A stretch of DNA of 64,000 nt from Thermanaeromonas sp. C210 (GTDB lineage Bacteria > Bacillota > DSM-521 > Neomoorellales > Neomoorellaceae), in NCBI RefSeq assembly GCF_013167955.1, contig NZ_BLWF01000004.1, forward strand, positions 478,587 through 542,586, read 5' to 3'. Positions 35,297 through 43,220 of this stretch are shown piece by piece (within the stretch, counting starts at the first letter, position 1; each line of letters opens with the position of its first letter). The position numbers and the translations under genes are program-made. The notes below the pieces were generated by a model. The model saw nothing but the letters and a program-made list of their open reading frames with translations, was not told the origin of the DNA and searched no databases.

Positions 35297-36369
35297 AGGC
35301 CGCTCTCCCCCTGCAATGCCACAATTCCGCATTTTTCAGGTGGCAGGTAAACATTGACTATTTCCTCCGGTTTAAACTTCCCTTCGCCGCTTTGCTGTGC
35401 CCTTAACCGCGTCCCGCCGATGTCCAGGTGATAGTCCGTGATACTACCCATGTAGGTCCGAATGGACACCCTAGCTTTAAACAAATTTTCCGTTGCACTA
35501 TTCGGTGAAAGGATTATGTCTTCTGGTCGTATATAGGCAATAACTTCGCTTCCTTTTTCAATTTTGCCAGAGATCCTTTCAACCTTTAGATTGCCTATAG
35601 GTGTCTCTAATAAGCAGCCCTTCTCATTCACTTCCTCTACTGTTCCCTTTATGAAGTTCGCCAAACCGATAAAGTCAGCCACAAACTGGGAGTTTGGCCT
35701 TTTATATATTTCCTCCGGGGCCCCTACCTGTAGGAGGTAACCTTGCCTCATAATGGCTATCCTATCAGAGATAACTAGCGCTTCTGCCTGATCGTGGGTG
35801 ACGTAAACAGTAGTAATACCTAACCTTTGTTGCAGTTCCCTAATCTCGATACGCATCCTTTCCCTGAGCTTAGCATCTAAGTTGCTCAAGGGCTCATCAA
35901 AAAGGAGGATCCTGGGGTGCATAACCAGAGCCCTGGCCAGAGCCACCCTCTGTTGCTGGCCGCCGGATAATTCCCGGGGAAGGCGGTCTTCTAACCCGCT
36001 TAATCCCACCAGATTCACGGCCCATTCTAGTCGTTCGTTAATAATCTTGCGGGGTACTTTTTTCATTTTTAGACCGAAGGATATATTGCCTTTAACCGTC
36101 ATATGGGGAAATAAGGCATAGCTTTGGAAAACCATTGCCGTATCGCGACGGTTTGGAGGCAAATCGTTTACCCTTTGATCGTCGAAGTAGATATCCCCTT
36201 GATCCGGATAAACAAATCCCGCAATTATGCGTAAGAGGGTGGTCTTGCCGCAGCCCGAGGGGCCGAGAAGAGTGAGAAACTCCCCCTCCTTTACATGTAA
36301 AGAAAAATCATTTATGACCTTAATTTTACCAAAGGCCTTGCTAATATTTATCAGCTTGAGCTCTGCCAT
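35281..36369 (-). CDS. ABC transporter ATP-binding protein (PotA-like)
   Basis: A 362-residue ATPase. Walker A is GPSGCGKTT near residue 37, the signature is LSGGQQQRVALARAL near 135, Walker B is ILLFDEP near 159 and the switch His is in VTHDQAEAL near 192. A TOBE-type regulatory domain occupies about 240-350. The end runs into the first permease gene. It powers the importer encoded with it. The gene follows lacI after 56 bases, consistent with one transcript from the lacI or kinase promoter. Confidence 0.93.
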   Translation of the reverse strand: MAELKLINISKAFGKIKVINDFSLHVKEGEFLTLLGPSGCGKTTLLRIIAGFVYPDQGDIYFDDQRVNDLPPNRRDTAMVFQSYALFPHMTVKGNISFGLKMKKVPRKIINERLEWAVNLVGLSGLEDRLPRELSGGQQQRVALARALVMHPRILLFDEPLSNLDAKLRERMRIEIRELQQRLGITTVYVTHDQAEALVISDRIAIMRQGYLLQVGAPEEIYKRPNSQFVADFIGLANFIKGTVEEVNEKGCLLETPIGNLKVERISGKIEKGSEVIAYIRPEDIILSPNSATENLFKARVSIRTYMGSITDYHLDIGGTRLRAQQSGEGKFKPEEIVNVYLPPEKCGIVALQGESGLCPGC

Positions 36370-36425
36370 ATCTTCAACTCCTTCTTAGGGGTTGGTATTT
36401 TTGCCTTAAACTCCCGATAGTTAAC

Positions 36426-37436
36426 TTAGGTTCCTTTAAACTTGGTGGTAGAATTCCTGACAACCAATTTAGTAGGTAAAACGATTTTTGTAGCCGCTTC
36501 TTCCTTGTTGCGGATCCTATTTATCAGCTTCATTATGGCCAGCTGCCCCATTTGCCGCATAGGTTGGGCTACACTCGTTAATGGCGGTTCAGCTATAGAG
36601 GCAAAAACGGTGTCATCAAAACTCACGATGGAAACATCTTCAGGAATGTTGATTCTCAATTCCTTCAATCCTCTAATTACCCCGATGGCCAGGACATCAT
36701 TAGTTGCGAAAATGGCGGAGGGACGGGTCTTCCAATAAAAACTTTTTATTTTCTTATAGGTCTCTTCTAAGGTCTTAAATCCGGTAAGGATAAGGTGCTC
36801 AACTATCGGAAGTCCCGCATCCTTTAGGGCCTTTTCATATCCCGCAAGACGTTCCTGGGTGGATTTAATTGTTAAAGGCTCCCCTACGAAGGCAATGGTG
36901 CGGTGGCCTAGTTCGATTAAATACTTCACACCTTCGTAGGCCCCTTGAACATTATCGGCTAGCACTACATCCACTCCGCTGCCCTCAACTTCTCTAGCAA
37001 TTAATACCATAGGAAATTTCTTTTCTTTCAACATAAGAATGTTCTGGTTCACTATTTCTGATGTAGCAAAAATCAAGCCGTCTACACTTTTTTGTAATAA
37101 CAGATTGATATATTTAGTTTCTTTTTCGGAATCATTATCTGTATTACAAATAATAGTATTAAAGCCAAATTTGTTGGCTGCATCTTCTGCTCCACGAGTT
37201 ATCTCTGCAAAAAACGGATTGGAGATATCGGGTATAAGTAAACCTACCGTGTAAGTAACCTTTTTCATCAGGGCAGCCGCCAATATGTTGGGGGAGTAGT
37301 TGAGCTCCTGCATAACTTGCAACACTTTTTCCCTGGTCTTTTCGGATACAAAGGGATAACCGTTAATCACCCGCGAGACGGTAGCTATGGATACGCCTGC
37401 AGCCTTAGCTACATCATAAATAGTCGGCACACACAT
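36426..37436 (-). CDS. LacI family repressor of the inositol/transport region
   Basis: A 336-residue LacI/GalR regulator with the helix-turn-helix TIYDVAKAAGVSIATVSRVI at residues 4-23, hinge helix NILAAALMK near 51-59 and a sugar-binding core (GLLIPDISNPFFAEI, FATNDVLAIGVI, SIVSFDD). A site of its own type, CGGAAGCGCTTACA, lies 12 bases upstream of its start, so autoregulation is likely. Matching sites before the kinase and iolM suggest it controls the whole 22-38 kb set. The effector is presumably inositol or a keto-inositol; this is inferred. In Thermotoga the analogous regulator is a ROK protein, so the control layer differs. Confidence 0.92.
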   Translation of the reverse strand: MCVPTIYDVAKAAGVSIATVSRVINGYPFVSEKTREKVLQVMQELNYSPNILAAALMKKVTYTVGLLIPDISNPFFAEITRGAEDAANKFGFNTIICNTDNDSEKETKYINLLLQKSVDGLIFATSEIVNQNILMLKEKKFPMVLIAREVEGSGVDVVLADNVQGAYEGVKYLIELGHRTIAFVGEPLTIKSTQERLAGYEKALKDAGLPIVEHLILTGFKTLEETYKKIKSFYWKTRPSAIFATNDVLAIGVIRGLKELRINIPEDVSIVSFDDTVFASIAEPPLTSVAQPMRQMGQLAIMKLINRIRNKEEAATKIVLPTKLVVRNSTTKFKGT

Positions 37437-37447
37437 TCACTCCCGGT

Positions 37448-37461
37448 CGGAAGCGCTTACA
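37448..37461 (-). promoter_or_regulatory. LacI/cre-type operator in front of lacI
   Basis: CGGAAGCGCTTACA (+ strand reading), sharing the ten-base core AAGCGCTTAC with the sites at 29450 and 38496. It lies immediately upstream of the regulator start at 37436, where a bound repressor would block transcription or translation initiation. Confidence 0.6.
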
Positions 37462-37542
37462 GGGACGCCCCGGAATAATGGTTCTAAACCAAATCTGCTA
37501 GCCCACCTCAACCGGTTCTAGTTCCCCACACATAGTCAGGTT

Positions 37543-38424
37543 TCAGTTGTAAAACTGTTCTATGTAACTCCTAACCTCGTCCGTTGTCCCTCTAAAGGGA
37601 CCGGGTGTCTCCATTTTCAAGGAAACCAACGCACTCGCAAAGAGGAGGGATTCTTCAATCCCCGCTCTTAGCCGCCTGGCTGTATAACTGCCAAAGCAGG
37701 TATCGCCTCTCCCGGTTCGCCCCGACAAATTCCGTGGTTTTAAGGGCTGGGAATAAAAACTTTTGCCGTCATAAACCAAGACTTTGCCGTGTTGAGTAAT
37801 CATTATCTCCTTCGCACCCCACAAGTGAAGCAACCGCGCCGCTTCATGGGGCAAACTACACCCGGTAACAACTTCAGCTTCTACGGCATCCGCCTTAAAG
37901 AAATCAACGAGCGGTAAGTATTTCTTTTTTAGGGGCCAATCCCGAAGAACTATACGCCCATCCTTCTCCACCTCACGCAAAATTCCCTGGGCATCCAGGG
38001 CAATCCTCCCCTGCCCCGATAAGTTCTCTAACATGGTAAGTTGAAAATCACCAGCAATTAAACCCGCAAAATAATAAATTTTGGCAGCAACGTTCGGCAG
38101 GTCTTCCATGGTAAAAGGATCCGCAACAGCCAAAGCCGTAGAAATTCTCTTTTCTCGATCTTCCGAAAAGTATTCATTTCTAATAGAGGTTGTTTGGGAA
38201 GAATATACACAATAAATATCCTCTTTGGGTAAATTAAAGACATCCAGCAGGCCCTTATCTTGTTCCGAAACCTTAGTTAACACCCCTATCTTACTCCCGC
38301 TAGCCGCCGCCGCACAGCCGGCATATATAACAGCACCGCCGATAAGTTCCTCCTTCGCACCTTTAAACACGATTTCATCTTTAGAAATATGTCCAATGAT
38401 AAATACCTCATAATTCTTAGTCAC
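37543..38424 (-). CDS. PfkB family kinase, related to the Thermotoga inositol-cluster kinase
   Basis: A 293-residue ribokinase-fold kinase. It opens with IIGHISKDEIV and GGAVIYAG, then TTSIRNEYF near 78, ADPFTMEDL, LDAQGILREV near 140, the RDWPLKKKYLPLVDFFKAD block and the signature GRTGRGDTC with the catalytic Asp near 248. These blocks follow the TM0415-type kinase, whose gene sits inside the Thermotoga inositol cluster. A myo-inositol (3-)kinase activity is known in archaeal relatives. It is the first gene of the region, starting at GTG 38424 with GGAGG upstream, behind an extended -10 promoter and an operator. Whether it phosphorylates inositol here is inferred. Confidence 0.82.
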   Translation of the reverse strand: MTKNYEVFIIGHISKDEIVFKGAKEELIGGAVIYAGCAAAASGSKIGVLTKVSEQDKGLLDVFNLPKEDIYCVYSSQTTSIRNEYFSEDREKRISTALAVADPFTMEDLPNVAAKIYYFAGLIAGDFQLTMLENLSGQGRIALDAQGILREVEKDGRIVLRDWPLKKKYLPLVDFFKADAVEAEVVTGCSLPHEAARLLHLWGAKEIMITQHGKVLVYDGKSFYSQPLKPRNLSGRTGRGDTCFGSYTARRLRAGIEESLLFASALVSLKMETPGPFRGTTDEVRSYIEQFYN

Positions 38425-38458
38425 GACTTTTCCTCCGTGTTTTGTAATTCTGTTTTAT

Positions 38459-38467
38459 TTTATACCA
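38459..38467 (-). promoter_or_regulatory. Extended -10 promoter of the kinase/LacI unit
   Basis: The minus strand reads TGGTATAAA, a TGn-extended -10 element, 35 bases upstream of the kinase start. No good -35 is seen, in keeping with an extended -10 promoter. The LacI-type operator lies 29 bases further upstream. Confidence 0.5.
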
Positions 38468-38495
38468 TACCGGAGTTCACAAAATACCGGTTTCT

Positions 38496-38509
38496 TGAAA
38501 GCGCTTACA
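38496..38509 (-). promoter_or_regulatory. LacI/cre-type operator in front of the kinase gene
   Basis: TGAAAGCGCTTACA (+ reading), near-ideal LacI-family palindrome and identical in 13 of 14 positions to the iolM site read on its own strand. Its place about 45-50 bases before the expected transcription start would fit an activator role or loop-type repression rather than simple blocking. Confidence 0.65.
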
Positions 38510-38718
38510 CCAGGTACTTGTTTAATATATTTCGCCGCCCGGATCAGAAATCCTCCTACATCAATTTAATTTTTTTATTCACTTATCCAACAATACTTCG
38601 TTGCTTCTTGTTCTTTATCTCACAATCGACCCGTTAGAAGCCTTCCCTGCACTCCTCCTTCACCATCCCCCTTTCCGCCGCATATTTCTATTAGTAAAAG
38701 TCTAAAGGAGAGGTTACC

Positions 38719-39420
38719 ATGACTGATTTCCGCCAAATACCTCCCTGCCCTGAAGGGAACCTCTACACCATTCGCCCAGGAGACACTCTATTCGCTATTG
38801 CCCAGAGGTTTGGCATATCCGTCGATGATTTAATAGAAGCCAATCCGGGCATCGATCCCAACAATCTGCAAGTAGGCCAGATCATCTGCATTCCCCTGGC
38901 CGTTCCTCCTCCGGTGTGTCCCCCGGGCTCGACTATCTATACCATCAGGGCGGGCGACACCTTCTTTAGTATTGCCAGGCGTTTCGGCATCAGCGTGGAA
39001 GACTTGATCAGGGCCAACCCCGGGATAGACCCTGAAGCCCTGCTGATAGGCCAGCAAATTTGTGTCCCGGCCGCCCCACCGCCAGGTGTATGCCCTCGTG
39101 GGACCTTTGCCTACACCATCCAGGCCGGTGATACTTTCTTCCGGTTGGCCCAGCGCTTTGGAACGACGGTAGAAGCCATTCAGGAGGCCAATCCCTTTGT
39201 CGACCCCCTTAATCTGCAAGTGGGCCAGCTGATCTGCATCCCCACCGGTCGGAGATGTCCTGCAGGGTCCTTCCCTTATGTTATCCAGCCCGGGGATACT
39301 TTTTTTAGCCTGGCGCGGCGTTTTAATACCACTGTGGCAAGCATCCAGTCGCTAAACCCCAATGTGGATCCTAACAACCTCCAGATCGGGCAGGTGATAT
39401 GCATCCCCCGTGAAGTTTAG
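38719..39420 (+). CDS. Protein of four LysM repeats
   Basis: A 233-residue protein made of four LysM peptidoglycan/chitin-binding repeats (about residues 10-58, 70-117, 127-170 and 184-232), each of the form YTIRPGDTLFAIAQRFG ... ANPGIDPNNLQVGQIICIP, with short Cys/Pro-rich joins. There is no signal peptide and no catalytic domain. In firmicutes such proteins are often spore-coat or cortex-associated and loaded from the mother cell, so lack of export signal is not a problem. AAAGGAGAGG precedes the ATG. It is a single gene, divergent from the kinase. The tight similarity among repeats suggests recent duplication. Confidence 0.9.
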   Translation: MTDFRQIPPCPEGNLYTIRPGDTLFAIAQRFGISVDDLIEANPGIDPNNLQVGQIICIPLAVPPPVCPPGSTIYTIRAGDTFFSIARRFGISVEDLIRANPGIDPEALLIGQQICVPAAPPPGVCPRGTFAYTIQAGDTFFRLAQRFGTTVEAIQEANPFVDPLNLQVGQLICIPTGRRCPAGSFPYVIQPGDTFFSLARRFNTTVASIQSLNPNVDPNNLQIGQVICIPREV

Positions 39421-39522
39421 GCCCCCGTCTCGATCCCTTCCCGGGTCCGTAAACAAGGTTCACTGTATCCGGTAACTCAAGGCCGGAACCCAGGGAAAAC
39501 GTACAAGCCCGGGGATAAGAAA

Positions 39523-39560
39523 CGGCCCTTCCCCTTTTTTAGTGTGAGCAGGAAGGGCCG
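39523..39560. terminator. Probable terminator between convergent lysM and amidohydrolase genes
   Basis: A perfect 10-bp stem CGGCCCTTCC / GGAAGGGCCG with an 18-base loop. A short T-rich stretch (GTGTTTTGG) follows on the + strand, so it more likely serves the LysM gene. It lies between the convergent gene ends and could act weakly for both. Confidence 0.5.
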
Positions 39561-39581
39561 CGTGTTTTGGGCTAAGGAAAT

Positions 39582-40919
39582 TTAAATTCCGGCTCTAGCC
39601 GCAATTTCCCCCAGTCGCCGTTTGGTTTCAAAGAGGATCCTCTCTTCATCCAGGGTAAGCACTTCTCGATCCTTCATCACCACTTTGCCGTCGATGATGA
39701 CATCCCTGACGTCATTCCCCGTCACGGCCTCCACAAGGGTATTGATAAGGTTATGGGTGGGGGCAATATGGGGCTGGTCGATGTTGATTAAAATTACGTC
39801 GGCTTTCTTGCCTACCTCGATGGTGCCGATTTCGTGGTCTAACTGTAGGGCCCGGGCCCCGCCTAAGGTTGCCATTTTAATTAACTCCTTGGCCGGCAGG
39901 ACCACCGGATCAAAAATGGGAAGACCCCAAAAGGCGTGGATGCCCGAACGGAAAACTCTAATCTCGTCAAACAGGCTCAGGCTGGAACCGGCCGCCCCGT
40001 CGCTCCCGATACCTATCGAAAGGCCAAGGCGTACCATCCGCGGGGTCTTGGGAAAACCGTGGCTTCCGAAGTTTGCGCGGGGGCAGTGAACTATCTTAAC
40101 ATCCCGCTCTTTAAGGAGCTCTAACTCATTTTCTGACAAGGCTACATTATGGGCGGTCAGTAGGTTCGGACCCAGGGCCCCCAGCGAATCTAAATATTCG
40201 GCCGGTCTTTTTTGGTATTTTTGAAGGCAAAAACTAACTTCATCCCGGTGCTCGGCCAGGTGGGCATGGATGCCCGTGCGATATTCTCTGGCCTTTTCTC
40301 CAACCAGCCGGATCAGCTCTGGTGAACAGGTCATAACTTGCCGGATGGCAAACCAGATGTGGATCCTGCCGCCACCCGCGCCGTGATAACTCTTATACAG
40401 CTCTTCGGTTTTCCGGATGGCCTCTTCGGGCGTGTCTTTCATGCAGTCAGGGATAAAGCCTCCCATGTCCATGGTGGAACGGCTGATGGCGGCCCTCATT
40501 CCCGATTCCAGGACGGCCTCTACTACCCTGGGCATATGCACGCCGCCGGAGTCGGCAAAGGCCGTGGTCCCGGACTTGATCATTTCCAGGCAGCTGAGCT
40601 GGGCACTATAATAGACGTCATCCTCACTTAAGTTGCTCTCAAAGGGAACCAGAATGCGGGCCCATATCATGGGATATTCATCCATAGTTCTACCCCGCAA
40701 CAACTGCTGGCACGTGTGGGTGTGGGCATCTACCAGCCCGGGCATGAGGAGTTTGCCTTTTCCCGCTATGACGGTATCCCCTTCGTACTTGCCGTTTAAT
40801 TCACGGCTGGGGCCGATAGCCGCGATCCTCGTATTGTCAATTGCCACGGTTTGGTCTTCAACTATTTCAAAGTCGGGGGTCAACAAGGCACAATCCTTTA
40901 TGAGAATATCGCACTTCAC
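39582..40919 (-). CDS. Amidohydrolase (ATZ/TRZ, deaminase-like)
   Basis: A 445-residue metal-dependent amidohydrolase of the cytosine/guanine/adenosine-type deaminase and chlorohydrolase branch. The metal motif is GLVDAHTHTCQQLLRG (about residues 55-70), then HAHLAEHRDE near 218-227, the TAHN strand near 255 and the catalytic Asp in GIGSDGAAGS near 304. GTG 40919 is preferred since CGGAGGG lies eight bases before it and the next residues (KCDILIKDCALLTPD) match the family start. It is last in a unit with two membrane proteins, so it probably deaminates or dechlorinates an imported N-heterocycle or amine. The substrate is not readable. Confidence 0.87.
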   Translation of the reverse strand: MKCDILIKDCALLTPDFEIVEDQTVAIDNTRIAAIGPSRELNGKYEGDTVIAGKGKLLMPGLVDAHTHTCQQLLRGRTMDEYPMIWARILVPFESNLSEDDVYYSAQLSCLEMIKSGTTAFADSGGVHMPRVVEAVLESGMRAAISRSTMDMGGFIPDCMKDTPEEAIRKTEELYKSYHGAGGGRIHIWFAIRQVMTCSPELIRLVGEKAREYRTGIHAHLAEHRDEVSFCLQKYQKRPAEYLDSLGALGPNLLTAHNVALSENELELLKERDVKIVHCPRANFGSHGFPKTPRMVRLGLSIGIGSDGAAGSSLSLFDEIRVFRSGIHAFWGLPIFDPVVLPAKELIKMATLGGARALQLDHEIGTIEVGKKADVILINIDQPHIAPTHNLINTLVEAVTGNDVRDVIIDGKVVMKDREVLTLDEERILFETKRRLGEIAARAGI

Positions 40920-40941
40920 TTTTAGAACCCTCCGTTGTTTT

Positions 40942-41388
40942 TTAGATGGCACCTGTTACACTCAATACCGCCTGAGCCACTAGAGCCGACAGGACAAAAG
41001 TACCGGTAAACACCAGGATGGCTACGATCACCATCCTCCAACTCTGCTCCTTGAAGCTGTGAAGGTCCTTGCCCATCGAGATACCGGCCAGGGCACCCAC
41101 TACGGTGACCGGGGCCATAAAGGAAACTTTCGCGGTATAGTCGATCACCGCCTTGGATACCGGGGAAATAGGGCTGGCCAGGAGCAATCCCAGCAAGGAA
41201 ACGTAAAAGATCGTCGGCAATTTAAAGGGAATAACGTTGGCCAGGACCACCCCTGCCAGGGCAATACCAGCCAGGATGAGGACGCCGGGGACGGCTTCCA
41301 GAACGGGTATTTTATATCCGACCCAGTTAGAAATGAGAGTCAGCACAGAAGTAAGGGCCAGTAAGAAGATCCAATCCCGATACTTCAT
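40942..41388 (-). CDS. Small membrane protein, partner of the DUF3100 protein
   Basis: A 148-residue protein with about five hydrophobic helices (around 8-24, 30-52, 58-75, 88-106 and 118-145). I do not recognise a named family with certainty. It overlaps the DUF3100 gene by four bases (coupled translation) and is followed by the amidohydrolase, so the two membrane proteins probably form one two-part transporter. The PxSPVSKA stretch and the GxSMGKDLHSF loop between helices are the most polar parts and may contact the substrate or partner. Confidence 0.75.
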   Translation of the reverse strand: MKYRDWIFLLALTSVLTLISNWVGYKIPVLEAVPGVLILAGIALAGVVLANVIPFKLPTIFYVSLLGLLLASPISPVSKAVIDYTAKVSFMAPVTVVGALAGISMGKDLHSFKEQSWRMVIVAILVFTGTFVLSALVAQAVLSVTGAI

Positions 41389-42227
41389 TTTTCCTCACCT
41401 GCCTTTAATTTCTTGGGGCTTAAGATGGGCTCCAGCCAATGGTACAGTTTGTTGACCAGCGGCAAGGCGATAAACAGGCTTACGTAAACGCCGTTAATGC
41501 CGGTCAGAGTGTCGCTGGCCCCCGCCAACATCAGGATGTCGTCGGCCAAATCCGGATACACATGGGCTAGGGTACCCGAAGCGGCGGCCATCATACTACC
41601 GCTGCCTACGCCAGAGGCCATACCTAAAGCGTAGGGATGGAACAGGTTGGTAGAAGCTATCAAACTGGCCAGCAGGCCCATGTAGATGGGACCTATGATG
41701 TAGCCGATGACATAGATTGAAAGGGTCCCCCTCATTTCCGCGGAATCGGGGCCATAGACGTGGCTTATTACACCCAGGCCGCTTTCCCGGCAAACGGAGA
41801 AGGTGGCACCCACGGCTTCCCTCTTAAGGCCCAGCAAGAGGGCTACCGGCAAAGCAAAGACAATAGTCCCCAGATTGCCTAACTCCTGCAGGATGAGGGC
41901 CGGACCCACCGATACCAATTTCGGCAGGTCTGCCCCGGCCAGCACCCCCAGTTTGGCCATAAAGGGGGAAATGGCCACCAGCACCAGGGGAGAAGCAGCT
42001 TTTACCTCCTCCATCTTGAAAAAGCCTAACACTTGGGGACAGAGCAGGGCGCCCAGGATCAATCCATAAAACATGGGGAAGATTACCATCATGCCCGGAC
42101 CGATTTTGAACCTGTGGGTGCCTATTAATTCAGCAACGATCACTATTATTAGGGCGGCTATATAGATTCTGTACTCCTCCCGCAACCGGTCTCCCAAGGT
42201 ACGCTCCTTTACGCCCGACACAGTCAT
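41385..42227 (-). CDS. DUF3100 membrane protein, probable transporter
   Basis: A 280-residue polytopic protein. The phrases AELIGTHRFKIGPGMMVIFPM, LQELGNLGTIVFALPVALLLG, VCRESGLGVI and ASGVGSGSMMAAASG match the DUF3100 family as I remember it. About eight helices are predicted. Glycine- and serine-rich re-entrant-like segments suggest a secondary carrier. The operon order DUF3100, small membrane protein, amidohydrolase, with an IclR regulator upstream, suggests import of the amidohydrolase substrate. The ATG used here is very close to GAGGAGG; a GTG two codons in is also possible. Confidence 0.82.
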   Translation of the reverse strand: MTVSGVKERTLGDRLREEYRIYIAALIIVIVAELIGTHRFKIGPGMMVIFPMFYGLILGALLCPQVLGFFKMEEVKAASPLVLVAISPFMAKLGVLAGADLPKLVSVGPALILQELGNLGTIVFALPVALLLGLKREAVGATFSVCRESGLGVISHVYGPDSAEMRGTLSIYVIGYIIGPIYMGLLASLIASTNLFHPYALGMASGVGSGSMMAAASGTLAHVYPDLADDILMLAGASDTLTGINGVYVSLFIALPLVNKLYHWLEPILSPKKLKAGEEK

Positions 42228-42304
42228 CCCTCCTCAAAAATTTTTCTATTTTGACTACATGATGGAAATCTGATATCCCTAAAAGGCCCGTCACCTCCCC
42301 TGTT

Positions 42305-42315
42305 GTTCTTATATG
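42305..42315 (-). promoter_or_regulatory. CATATAAGAAC motif between the IclR and DUF3100 genes
   Basis: On the minus strand the 11-mer CATATAAGAAC occurs 78 bases before the DUF3100 start. The same 11-mer appears at 43137 on the + strand in the IclR leader, beside palindromes. A shared regulator site is inferred. Confidence 0.35.
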
Positions 42316-42347
42316 CGGTACTTCGTTCTGTTATTGGAGTAAAAAAA

Positions 42348-43112
42348 TTATAGGCCACCCACCTGCCGGGAAATTTCTTCGGCGGCATCCCGGCAATAGG
42401 ACAAAAATTCCTCCACCCGCTCCCTTATCCTGATTTCCGGTCCCACTATGCTCAAAGCGGCTATCACCCTTTTTTCATGATTCCAAATAGGGCATGCTAT
42501 CCCCACGGAGCCGATATCCATTTCTCCCCAGGAGATACAATAGCCCTGTTGCCGAATGACTGCCAACTGCCCCAGCAGTTCGTCGGGGTCCACCACCGTT
42601 TGCTCGGTAAACCTTTCAAGGCCCTGGCCTATTATTTTATGGATTATTTCTTCCGGCAAATACGCCATCAAAACTTTGGTAGGGGCGCCGGCGTAAAGGG
42701 GTACGCGCTTACCGACCTGGGAAGTGCACTTCATGCTCTGGGGGCTTTCCACTTTTTCAATGCATAACCCTTGAAGCTCATCCACTACTTCCAAAAGGAC
42801 GGTTTCCCCTGTTTTAGCGGCCAGTTCTTCCATTACTGGTTTGGCGACCTTGCGCAGATCCATCTGACTGGCCACCACCATGCCCAGTTCAAATACTTTT
42901 ATACCCAACCTGTACTTCTTGGTTGCCGGATCCTGAGACACAAACCCCCTGCTCTCCAAGGTCACCAGCATACGGTGCACAACACTCTTGTACAATCCCA
43001 GCCTTTCGCTCAGTTCTGTAACTCCCCATTCGGGCTTATCAAAAGTGAAGCACTCCAAAAGTCTCAGAAGCCTATTGCCTATTTCCAGCCTCGCCGTCTT
43101 CTTGCTGGCCAT
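42348..43112 (-). CDS. IclR family regulator of the DUF3100/amidohydrolase unit
   Basis: A 254-residue IclR regulator: winged helix at about residues 5-70 (GVTELSERLGLYKSVVHRML) and effector domain with YAGAPTKVLMAYLP, GSVGIACPIWNHEKRVIAALSIVGP. ATG 43112 is chosen because AAGGAG lies seven bases before it; the frame is open 29 codons further upstream through the palindromic control region. It is immediately upstream of the DUF3100 gene on the same strand. Inverted repeats at 43137..43171 in its own leader and a shared CATATAAGAAC motif before the DUF3100 gene suggest control of itself and of the transport unit. Confidence 0.88.
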   Translation of the reverse strand: MASKKTARLEIGNRLLRLLECFTFDKPEWGVTELSERLGLYKSVVHRMLVTLESRGFVSQDPATKKYRLGIKVFELGMVVASQMDLRKVAKPVMEELAAKTGETVLLEVVDELQGLCIEKVESPQSMKCTSQVGKRVPLYAGAPTKVLMAYLPEEIIHKIIGQGLERFTEQTVVDPDELLGQLAVIRQQGYCISWGEMDIGSVGIACPIWNHEKRVIAALSIVGPEIRIRERVEEFLSYCRDAAEEISRQVGGL

Positions 43113-43136
43113 GGGATGGCTCCTTCTTGGGTGTCT

Positions 43137-43171
43137 CATATAAGAACGCTGTTCTTTCTTATAAGAAAGAA
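43137..43171. promoter_or_regulatory. Nested palindromes in the IclR leader
   Basis: AGAAC-GCT-GTTCT at 43143..43155 overlaps the perfect 20-base palindrome TTCTTTCTTATAAGAAAGAA at 43152..43171. The group lies 25-60 bases upstream of the IclR start. Palindromes of this size fit an IclR-family operator and autoregulation. Confidence 0.5.
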
Positions 43172-43220
43172 TTCTACATTCATCGCCCCTTTCCTCCATA
43201 ACTTATAAAAAATTTCTGCT

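Noticed and set aside
38719-39420. CRISPR-like or tandem DNA repeats
   Set aside because: The repeated look comes from four LysM protein domains with diverged DNA, not from a repeat-spacer array. No CRISPR array was seen elsewhere.
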